A DNA stretch of 64,000 bases from NCBI GenBank assembly GCA_003427395.1, contig BFEA01000374.1, positions 771,370-835,369 on the forward strand, read 5' to 3'. This DNA comes from Chara braunii (taxonomy: Eukaryota; Streptophyta; Charophyceae; Charales; Characeae). Below the pieces are notes generated by a model. The model did not search any database. It saw only the letters and a program-made list of their open reading frames with translations, and was not told where the DNA came from. This document shows positions 33,001-42,095 of the stretch, piece after piece (within the stretch, counting starts at the first letter, position 1; each line of letters starts with the position of its first letter). The position numbers and the translations under genes were made by a program.

Positions 33001-33454
33001 AGTCCCAAATCGTAGGAAAAATTCGGCAACGCTTCGCCTCCCTCCGTTGGGATGGGGTGCGGGAGGTCCTCCCTGAATAAGCGCTGCCTACCTAAGTCTT
33101 AGACATGCCTCAGAGTCGTCTAGATAGTCGAGGCGCGGAATCTCAAACTCGAATTGGGCTAATAAGCGTTATACTCAAGTTCCCTCGAATATAAGGCGCG
33201 TGCACAATTCGAGGGGATCCCACCTACAGTCCCAAATCGTAGGAAAAATTCGGCAGCGCTTCGCTTCCCTCCGTTGGGATGGGGTGCGGGAGGTCCTCCC
33301 TGAATAAGCGCTGCCTACCTAAGTCTTAGACATGCCCTAGAGTCGTCTAGATACTCGAGACGCGGAATCGCAACCTCGAATTGGGCTAACAAGCGTTATA
33401 CTAAAGTTCCCTCGAATATAAGATGCGTGCACAATTCGAGGGGATCCCGCCTAC
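33001..33454. repeat. 227-bp tandem duplication in element 1 leader
   Basis: 33001-33227 is repeated at 33228-33454 with about 95% identity. Each unit starts AGTCCCAAATCGTAGG and contains CCGTTGGGATGGGG followed by the palindrome GGGAGGTCCTCCC. The array lies between the primer site and the first cargo ORF. Confidence 0.9.
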
Positions 33455-34049
33455 AGCGCCTTCGAACATCCGTTAGGTCAACCGACGCTGCGACCTACTC
33501 CAAAACCATAAACAAGAGTCACATATGCTTCCTTCCCAAATTCCTTAACCATTTTCTTATTTTTAGGGAATTTATATTGTTTTAATTCCGCATAAATTAC
33601 TTGTGCCCATGAAGAATTCACTGCCCCGAATTCAACGCACAGGAAAAAGTGAGATAACCCCTAGCGAGTAGCGAGGTAGGTTTGTTCTTCTTTTCAACTC
33701 TCGTTTTTTATTTATTTTTATTTTTTTTAAAATAATTACGAAATAAATAATTTTAATTACTGAAAATTCCCCTCACTTGCCTCAGCCTCCGTGAATAGAC
33801 CAATAGGTCCACCTGAATACAGATCACTGCGGCTGGTTTCGCACTTCGTCCTCTAGGGGATTTTCTTGTATTTTTTGAATATAAATAAAAAAAAAGGATT
33901 TCGTTAGGAAAAACTCTCTTTCTTAATTTAGTTGTATTAAGACTCTATATATATATATATGCTTGCCAAATGGGTTTCTAGGGGTGAGAACTGATTTTTC
34001 TTATTAATTAACTAAGAAAAACCAAATTAAAATAAAAATTTCACAAAAT

Positions 34050-34275
34050 TTCGGAAGCAATTCCCCTCCCCCCGTTGGGATGGGGTTCGTGAGAGAGTCC
34101 CTCGAATGAGCAAAAACAAATAAAATGAGGAAACAGTGGTCTTACTAAATTTTATATATTTACTTCAACTTTTTCTCATTTCAAACAACAAAATTTGAAT
34201 TAAAATAATTTATAAAAATTTTCGTAGCGATTTTTCTCCCCCCGTTGGGATGAGGTTCGGGAGAATATCCCTAGA
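34050..34275. repeat. Two diverged copies of the leader motif
   Basis: Segments around 34050-34105 and 34222-34275 repeat the core of the 227-bp unit. Each has TTCG, then a CCCCGTTGGGATG core, then GGTTCG and a C-rich close. The rest of the unit has decayed to AT-rich sequence. With the two good units, the core occurs four times in 1.3 kb. Confidence 0.7.
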
Positions 34276-34487
34276 TTAAAAAAGAGAAAAATAAAAGAAG
34301 TCAAAATCTTAGGTACTTGAGTTTTCATAGATTTATAATATTTTTTTAATTTTTAATTGTTTAATGTTACAAAATTTTTGGAATTTTTTTTTTTTTTTTT
34401 TCCGGATAAATTTACACAAAATTGTCCGCAACAAAACGGAAAGCAGAAGTTATATCTTCACTCTATTTCCCCGATTCTTTCTAAGTT

Positions 34488-34535
34488 TATATTAGGGTTT
34501 TACCCTAATTAGGGTTTTCACGAATTAGGGTTTTG
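34488..34535 (-). promoter_or_regulatory. Telobox cluster (AAACCCTAAT x3) in element 1 leader
   Basis: The minus strand reads AAAACCCTAAT three times within about 45 bases. In land plants AAACCCTA is the telobox found near start sites of translation-related genes and bound by TRB/PURA-type factors. A role here is inference. Confidence 0.5.
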
Positions 34536-35162
34536 GGTTTTGCGCGCAACCGCACGCACACCGCAAACCCCCGACTGATTGTGTGAAAATTTTAATTTGA
34601 TTCTACTACGTTCAAAGAAAAAACTGAGGATTACTTTTTCTTAAATTTTCCTCTTTTAATTTATACAAAATTGCAAAGAAATTGCAATTTTCCTCTAATT
34701 CTTCTTTCCCTCCCTGTTGGAGTCCGCCGTTGACTCAAACGAAGTTCGTTTCCACCGACCAAGATTTCAAAACGTCGGGGAAAATAAACTAGACAACTTT
34801 GATCCAAGGGGTATTCTTCAGATTCCGCCCCTATTTTTCGTAATAATAAAAAAAAAACGAAAGATTTTGAATTAATTAAAACAAAAATAAAGAAAATTAA
34901 ATTTATGAAAATCTAGCCGTCAGAATTTTCTGAAAAGGGTCTCAAAATGTTTGCCTCATCGGGAGGACGAACTTTGACCCGAGCGCAATTCGCGCAAAAC
35001 AAGCAGATTGGGAGATATTTAAAAAAAACTAAATAAAAAATTATCAAAAATAAAAACTAATAGAGTAAAACCAATCAATCAAGTTAATCAGCCCTTGGCT
35101 AATCAACCTGTGCACCCCCGTTGGATAGGGGAAGGTCGCGGCCTTGGAGGTGCAATCCCCTT

Positions 35163-35179
35163 CCCCGGCAACGACGCCA
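35163..35179 (-). other. Primer-binding site of element 1 (tRNA-Asp type)
   Basis: The minus strand reads TGGCGTCGTTGCCGGGG, complementary with one mismatch to the 3' end of plant tRNA-Asp(GUC), which ends CCCCGGCAACGGCGCCA. It lies five bases inside the TG/CA edge of the right LTR. This fixes the orientation of the element as minus. Confidence 0.8.
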
Positions 35180-35184
35180 AAGTT

Positions 35185-38100
35185 TGTGAGGAAACCCGGG
35201 CAGGGGTTCCTACCGTTCGCTGAAGCCAGAGGCAACAGCGCCTGTCACTCGTTGCGCCCGCTTCAGAGGTCCTCAACGACCAGTAGGGAGTTGGGGTTTG
35301 GCCCCTACCTGTCACACCGCCACTCAAAGTTGCACTTAACTTTTATTTGTTAAACATTCAAAAGTGAGGTGACAGAGAATCAAATCAAGCTAACACGATC
35401 AGATCCACAGATTTGAGGGTAGGGGTCATAATGGTCCACAGGTCTCCCCCCCTTCTCAATGACTATTCTCCCTTGTTTGGAATGACCGGCGACACAGTTC
35501 GCTCGTAGAGAACAGGCTTCAACCTGACTTGGAAACTGGTAGATTACACGTGAACTTGCCAACAATGACCATCAAACCGTTTGAGCAACCTGGAAACCTG
35601 GATTTCCCACCCTTTGTCCCTAGATAAAACTACAAAGCACAGTCCCCCTTGACTAGGGGAACGACAGGGTAATTCTGTCACAACACCACTTGATGCGATT
35701 TAAAACCCGCAACAGAGTAACGAATATATAAATAAATAAAATAATAATTTAAACAATAACAAAAACTTTTCTCAAGCAACTAAGGGTATGATTGTACTAC
35801 AACCACCCCAATGTTGGTTAGACTACTACCTTCTAACCCCTTTTGTCTACCATCGTGCACTCCAAAGTCCTGTTGGAGACGTACGCATCAGCGCATTGCT
35901 CCCTGGTCATGCACAGCAACTGGATGTATATATTTTCCTGACGAGGGTTCTTCCCTCATCCCGTTTCTGGTACTGTGTATAGCTTTGAGTTTGGAGAAAA
36001 AGACTTTGAGTGAAGGTCGTCAAAAATTCTCACGCGGACGTAGTGACTGTTCCGATCGAAGGTTGATTTTTTACAGAGGCTTTCACTTGTCTGATTTCTT
36101 TGGAATTGAAACTGCAGGATGATGATTACAAGGCCTCCTGGAAGCGTCAACCTTCACCGTGTAAAGCCCCTTAGTTAGGCCATGAATGGAATCTGAACTT
36201 TATTCAAGAAGCAATTCCAACAGTCAGTCCGCCGTCTTTGAGGCTCTCTAGGCGAAGAGAAAAACAAAAGGGGCGCAATCGTCTACCCGCTGGCTCTCAG
36301 GGCCCAGCGCGCAAGCAGTCTCCCGTCCCCTTTCATCTGTTGCGATCGTTCGGCCTTGGGCTGAGCACGGTTAATGATCCCGTTTCATCTGAGTAGACTC
36401 ACTAGATTCCCTTTATTTCCCTTTGTAATCCAGTTCACACTACCATCATCTTGAGCGAGCGTGTTTGGTCGCTAGGGGTGTCGGTCGCATGAATCTAGAG
36501 GTAGACGCAGCGCTCTCTTTCTCACACTCCCAACACCCTGTCTGGAGTGCCCGGATCCCACTTCACATGTAGAACATCACGGTCCCACTTTGAGTGTACC
36601 TGGTCGCTTTAAGGACTAGATAAATAAATTTCATTTGCCCGGCCGTAGACTTGTTCCTGTTCTCGCACACACTGCTTCGCTCGCTCTCCCTTTCTCATAG
36701 GTGCATCCGCTCTCGTACCTTATTTCCCCAGCTCGATCTCTCAGATTTGCCCTTCTGCTCACTCATACAAACTCTCTCTCCCTCTGTGTCTCTCTTCCTC
36801 TCTCTCACACAGGCACCCCTCACTCGCTCTTTCGCCGCCTTACACGTCCTCATTCTTGCTCATATCGAAAACGCACTTCACATACGATGTTTCGCATTGG
36901 TTTAATTCGGAAGCACAGGATTCGGTACGTGTCCGAATGAGCGCAGACAGTTGTTGTCACTTCTGTTCCCCCCGAACTCACTTTCGAGAGTTCCCCATTT
37001 TCTCATGCTCCTATTTTGTCCCCTTCCACTCTATTGTCCGATGCACATTAAGACAAAGAAAGAAGTTTCAGCCAGAACGGAGAGAGTTTGGCCATACCTT
37101 GTTCTCTGCGAGTTGGACTATAAGGGTTTTTGGGAAAACGAATCGTCACCGGGCTCTCGGGAAGACTGTCAGCTTGCTTTTCTTTGTCGAGGGTTCACTT
37201 GTCTGATGGCGCCCGATTCCCGGATGCCTCCTCTCTCTCTCTTGCAGTTCTCTTCCCTCGTTCTCCTCCTTTCGCCTCACTAGTGTGGTTTTCTCTAGCT
37301 TGTAGCGATGTTCCTCCACTAGCTCAGCATCACGCGCGACGCTCTCTAGATGCTAACAGACAGAACGAGGGGCAGAGTACGCCTCGCACATGAAGTCAAG
37401 CCTTTCGTCCTTCCCCCGGCTCCGCCTATGGGTGGACCCCATATCCAGAGTGAGCGCTTGGCTGGCTACGCTTCAGCCCCTCATCAATCATGCTTGAGTC
37501 CAGATGGCCCGCGCCTGTGTCAATCGGGCGTTCTTTCCAAGCTCGTTGTGTCCCAGCTTCAACCGCGCAGCCTGCAAGAACGACCGAGCATGCTTCAAAT
37601 TGCCCGCAGCTTGACGAACACGCTTAGCTCGTTCCCCATCTCACTCTGCTCGTCTTCCTGCGCGCCCAGACTCCAGTAACGGGTACACGCCAAGCAACCT
37701 CTAGAAGAGCAATCGCACCTGCGCGCCTCTTCCCGGCTCCTGCCGTGGTTCGTTGACCCAACCTGCATAGAGTTGTGATGCGGGTTACACCTTGCATACT
37801 CTCCCCACTTCCCCCGCTCGCCTTGGCTATATCAAGTTTTCACTGCTCCTCTTTGCCTCGACCAGTCTGCTGCTGCTGGGCCACCTGCAGACCCGCTGAA
37901 AGTTCACGCAAAAAGGGTACTGGTACTAGAGGTACCAACGGTTTCAAGGCCCCATAAGTGCTGCTGGGCCTGTCCTAGTATCCACGTATGGTGCCTACTG
38001 TTCCACAACGAGTACCCGGCCAAATGTCTGGCCAAGAAAGGCACTGCCAACTGTTCCAGGCAGGCCTGACTGTCGTGCCTGAATCCCGAACCAGTGTACC

Positions 38101-38927
38101 AAGTCACAGCAGGACTGGCACCGCCAAACCTGGTGAGCAGCGACAATGTCAGAGTTAACCAAAGGTTGTGCCAACTTAGTCAATTGTACCAATGTCGTGC
38201 CTTGTAGTGAGATACCAGTGTCAAACCGCCCCGTAGTTTCTCCTATCCAGTAACTGTTTCAGGTCAATACCAGACACCATATAATGAAGCGTCGTGCCAG
38301 CACCGGACCAGTTGCCGCACCGAAATACCAGGACCGAGACTGAATCGTACTGCTCCCAGACCCAACGTGGCAAGTCTCAGATCATATCAAGAAGAGCTCG
38401 CCGGTCGTGAAAGCCAATGTCGTACCTGAAATAATCCTTCGAAGTTGTTGTGATCCATACCGTACCTGGCCCATGCCGAATACCGTACAATGCGGCAATG
38501 CCGCGATAGCACCAAGGTAGCACCCGCGGCAACACCACACCGACCATGTGACTTCACTCACTGAAAACACCCAGATCACGGCGAGACTAGGAATCAAGAA
38601 AATCAAGTAAATCAAATAAATCCTGCGAGGGTTCACAATTATCGGGAAATCGAAAGAATCGCCAGACTCAGGGTAAGTAAATAATTATGCGCAAAAATCT
38701 ATCGCGAATGATTTTAATAAAATTTATTCAAATAATAAAAAAAAATCCATCGGCACTAACTTTAATTAAATTTAATCAAATGATAAATAATCATTGGTTT
38801 TCTTTTCTCTTATTATTTTTTATTATTTTTCTCATTTTTAATTTCATCATTGGAAATAATGAAAATAGCTAGGCTACCAGCCGGGCCGCCCGGGTCCCGG
38901 GTGGCCAGCCCGCGCAAGGACACCCAA

Positions 38928-38982
<55 letters not shown>

Positions 38983-39630
38983 GAAAAAAAATTATGTTAT
39001 GCAGAAAAATAAACTGAACAACTTCTGCCTCAGGGTCACATCGAAATTCTCTACCAATTTTAAAATAAAAATAAAAGTTAAAAAATATTATTATTTTTTT
39101 AATCTTTTTTATTTTTTTTGGCCCGGCCGAGCAAGTGACCCCGGGCCACTCTGGTAGCCTAGGAAAATAGTGGATAATTTCCTTAAGAAGGAATTCCGAT
39201 AAAATTTAAATAAATAGCAATTATCCCATTATTCCCATCCCTCCTATTATCTTCAATTCTTTTTCCCAATTTCAATTTTGATATTAAAATTAATAAGATT
39301 CGAGGAGTCATTTCCCCTTGAATCGTACGATGCAAAGGAGTTGCACCAAGGCTTGTCACCGCATCTCCGTACCGCGGCCGGCCGCTTCAGGAACAGCCTC
39401 GGAACGGACGAAAATGATAGGCGCCAGGCGCGGCAGGCGTGGCCACTCCTTTCGTTGTTTTCAAGGGTCAATGTTAATACTTGACATGGAGAATATTAGG
39501 GGTCTCTCTCCGACCCCTAATTTATCCCGACGGTTCGCACGGAAGTCCCGGTCAATCCCTCTTTAGGCAGTTAATCTAAGGGTTAATCCGTCAGTTTTCG
39601 GGTGGTCGACTGACCTTCGGCCGCCCGACA
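35185..39630 (-). repeat. 5' LTR of element 1 (4446 bp with insertion)
   Basis: Partner of 7377-11596. Starts TGTGAGG and ends CCCGACA on plus. It contains MITE-B copy 1 (294 bp plus an 8-bp duplicate). Relative to the other LTR it has lost about 80 bp near 38510 between ACC repeats and gained about 60 bp near 37420. Without the MITE it would be 4144 bp. Confidence 0.9.
38869..39162. mobile_element. MITE-B copy 1, 294 bp, with visible empty site
   Basis: Bounded by the 8-bp duplication GAAAATAG (38861-38868 and 39163-39170). Terminal inverted repeats begin CTAGGCTACCAG. GC-rich ends with CCCGGGTCCCGGG flank an A-rich core with a run of more than 40 A. The other LTR of element 1 has a single GAAAATAG at the matching place (about 11140), so the pre-insertion site is seen directly. 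Confidence 0.95.
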
Positions 39631-39734
39631 ACGTGGCAAAACGTCACGATGCGTGCGCGCAAGCGCCAAGGCCGCCGCACACGCACACGCCCACGCACAC
39701 GCATGCGCCATGTGCCCCGCTGCCCCGCCCCGCC

Positions 39735-39865
39735 CCGCTCCCGGATTTATATTATCAAGATTCGGGACCTTGCTGCCGTTGGGGTTTGAACCCAGGCAGC
39801 CACTGCCCTTGCTCGTGCGTGGCTGCTCCAGTAACACACTCGCCATACTGTATGTATGGCTTTGC
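39735..39865 (-). repeat. Possible tRNA-derived SINE head
   Basis: On minus, TGGCGAGTGTG resembles a pol III A box. About 50 bases on, GGGTTCAAACCCC matches the B box and forms a T-arm-like hairpin inside a GCTGCC/GGCAGC stem. No target duplication or tail was found, so this may be chance. Confidence 0.3.
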
Positions 39866-39907
39866 AGTGTGGCACGTTGCTGTTGAAGAGGTGCGTGCCA
39901 GCTATTT

Positions 39908-39908
<1 letters not shown>

Positions 39909-39943
<35 letters not shown>

Positions 39944-39951
39944 GTGGCTGC
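39909..39951 (+). repeat. 43-base poly(C) run
   Basis: Uninterrupted C on plus. Long G/C homopolymers are rare and can form i-motif or G-quadruplex structures. The exact length may be affected by sequencing. Confidence 0.95.
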
Positions 39952-40672
39952 TGCTTCCTTTGCACGTGGCCATCTGCAGTGCCACGTGGCAGTCTTCTCT
40001 GAAGACTGAAAACCCCCTTGGCTAGGGGGCTGCGCCACATTATTTTTTTGTACTATTTTTCTACTGCTGTAGCAACAGTTGTGCAGCAGCTCAAGCTTCC
40101 CCCCCTGGCTAGGGGGCTGTGTGACTGTGGCAGTTGGGTGGCTGATCAAGATCTCAGTCAACCCTAGATCATCATCATCATCCTGTTATTGTTGTGGCAT
40201 CAGGCCAGCAACACCTTGAAGGTCAAGATCCTGTGGATCTTGGTAGTGCTTTGCTCTTGGCCAACCAAGAGCCCGGTATTATCTCTCTCTACTAACCTAC
40301 CCTCCCCCAACCCCTTTTCTCTCCCCCCCCATCATCTAATCATCCTTTCTTACTCTACCATTACCGCACCTCCTCCCAACTCCCTCTTCCCTCATCCCCC
40401 ACCACCTTTTTCTCTCCTCTCCTCCCCACCCACCATCTTCTACTAATCTCATCTCCCCCATCTCCCACTTCACTCCTCTCTCTCTCACCTATTTCTCTCT
40501 TCTTCATCACTCTTTCATCCCCTTGCCCCCCCCCTACTTCGAATTTTTCTGTTTTTCTTCTTTTCCCTTTCTCTTTGATTTCAATCTTCTCTTTTCTCCA
40601 AAAATTCGAATGATCTTATTTCCCCCCCTCCCTTCTCATTTTTTGATTTTTTTTTTTTTAATTCTAAAAATT

Positions 40673-40958
40673 CTAGGCTACCAGCCGGGCTGCCCGGGTC
40701 CCGGGTGGCCAGGCCGTGCAAGGACAAGAGAAGGTCCCAGCNAAAAAAAAAAAAAAAAAAAAAAACGCAAAACATCCGAAAAAAAAACGATGTTATGCAG
40801 AAAAATAAAGTGAACAACTTTTGCCTCAGGGTCACATCCTCATTCTTCACCAAATTTAGAATAAAAATAAAATGTAAAAATAAATTTATTATTTTTATTA
40901 TTTTTATTTTTTTTTGGCCCGGCCGGGCAAGTGACCCCGGGCCACTCTGGTAGCCTAG
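40673..40958. mobile_element. MITE-B copy 2, 286 bp
   Basis: Flanked by TAAAAATT (40665-40672 and 40959-40966). It has the same CTAGGCTACCAG termini, CCCGGG-rich ends and A-run as copy 1, with an N at 40742 at the start of its A-run. Confidence 0.95.
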
Positions 40959-41184
40959 TAAAAATTCGAATTTCTTTGCGGCACCCTTAAATCTGACTAG
41001 GAGTTGGTTTTTCTTGCTTTCGGCACACATTTTGACCCCGTGGGGGTAACGAAGGGCTACCGCAATTTTCTGTTTTTCTTTCACTTAATCTTTCTCGGCA
41101 CACTTCGACCCAATGGGGGTAACGAAATGCTGTCGAAATTTTTGAAAAATCAGATACTTCATTTCTCTCCACCTCCTCATCCAC

Positions 41185-41192
41185 TTATTCAC

Positions 41193-41259
<67 letters not shown>

Positions 41260-41262
41260 TTA
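41185..41262. repeat. (ATTT)n microsatellite
   Basis: Nearly 20 copies of the tetranucleotide ATTT/TTTA between the two MITE-B copies in the element 2 leader. Confidence 0.95.
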
Positions 41263-41453
41263 TTATTTCTGTATTTATTTTTGGAAATTTTGAAACCTAG
41301 TGTGCTTATCTTTGTCTCTCCTTTCCCCTTGGCACATTCTTGACCCCATGGGCGGTAGGGAAATGCTGCCGAAAATTCTAAGAAAATAAATATTATTTCT
41401 CTTCATATTTTGTTTCCTTATTTTTAAAATTATTTTTGTTATTTATTTATTTC

Positions 41454-41734
41454 CTAGGCTACTTGCCGGGCCGCCCGAGTCCCGGGTGGCCAGCCCCTGC
41501 AAGGATCAGGTAATGTCCCAGCAAAGAAAAAAAAAAGAAACAAAATCCAAAAACTCTGAAAAAAAAACTATGTTATGTAGAAAAATAAACTGAACAACTT
41601 TTGCCTCAGGGTCACATTAAAATTCTGCACCAAATTTAAAATAAAAAATAAAATTCAAAATTAATTTATTTTTATTTTTTTTAATTATTTTGGCCCGGCC
41701 GGGCAAGTGACCCAGGGCCACTCTGGTAGCCTAG
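41454..41734. mobile_element. MITE-B copy 3, 281 bp
   Basis: Flanked by TTTATTTC (41446-41453 and 41735-41742). It has the same termini and core, with a shorter A-run. The three copies are in the same orientation. Confidence 0.95.
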
Positions 41735-41869
41735 TTTATTTCCTTATTTATTTTTATTTTTCTCTCGAAATTTCGCTGTTTATTTATTTTTCTCCCGCCT
41801 TACCCCCCTATGCTTACTATTTTATTTTCTTGATTAGGTCACCGGTACCCTACCCTAACCACTCAAACT

Positions 41870-41920
41870 CAGGTTAGGGTTTTCTTAGGGGTTTTCTAGG
41901 GTTTAGGGTTTTCCTAAACC
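41870..41920 (+). promoter_or_regulatory. Telobox-rich patch in element 2 leader
   Basis: Contains GGTTAGGGTTTT, CTAGGGTTTAGGGTTTTCC and, upstream, ACCCTACCCTAACC, all variants of the plant telomere/telobox core. It lies about 180 bases before the gag ATG. Confidence 0.45.
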
Positions 41921-42095
41921 CCCTACTTTCCCTTCTCATTCGGCCACCCTGGATCAGAACCACCCCTCCCTTTTTGACGACGCCCACGCTCGATTTACTA
42001 GCGCCGCCCGTCGCTTTCTATCACAGACCTCCCCCTACGCCCTCCGCTCACGCGGACCTCCTCTGGCCCTCCCTAGTCCGGCCCGTTACCTCCCC

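Larger units (their letters stand above)
33455..35162 (-). other. AT-rich untranslated leader of element 1
   Basis: No gene is visible. It contains degenerate leader-motif copies (34050-34275), a telobox cluster (34488-34535), and numerous A/T runs including a poly-T tract near 34387. Position between primer site and first ORF marks it as leader. Confidence 0.55.
7377..39630 (-). mobile_element. Element 1: giant (32.3 kb) Ty3/gypsy LTR retrotransposon with extra ORFs upstream of gag
   Basis: Direct repeats of 4.2-4.4 kb (7377-11596 and 35185-39630), each starting TG and ending CA on plus, bound a 23.6-kb internal region read on minus. A tRNA-Asp-like primer site lies just inside the right LTR. 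The minus-strand order is cargo ORFs, gag, PR, RT, RNase H, INT. The flanks both read ACGT (7373-7376 and 39631-39634), a 4-bp target duplication. Joining the flanks reconstitutes the leader of element 2. Size, long LTRs and extra ORFs ahead of gag recall Ogre/Tat giants of land plants, but the integrase and primer differ enough that I do not assign it to them. Confidence 0.85.
39631..42095 (+). other. Continuation of element 2 leader
   Basis: The leader resumes after the ACGT target duplicate and runs to gag. It contains a 43-base poly-C, a possible tRNA-derived segment, two MITE-B copies, a long ATTT array and a telobox patch. Short repeats of GGCTAGGGGGCTG occur at about 40018 and 40107. 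The minus strand is open for 192 codons at 39583-40161 but is low-complexity, so I do not call a gene. Confidence 0.6.

Noticed and set aside
35163-35179. Part of a tRNA-Asp gene
   Set aside because: Only the 17 bases complementary to the tRNA 3' end are present, placed at an LTR edge, so it is a primer-binding site.
39583-40161. 192-codon minus-strand frame with poly-Gly and Ala/His stretches
   Set aside because: Poly-Gly comes from the poly-C run and the rest from CAC/GCA-rich sequence. It spans the LTR edge of element 1.
41870-41920. Interstitial telomere
   Set aside because: The TTTAGGG units are few and irregular. They fit teloboxes in a leader better than a telomere array.
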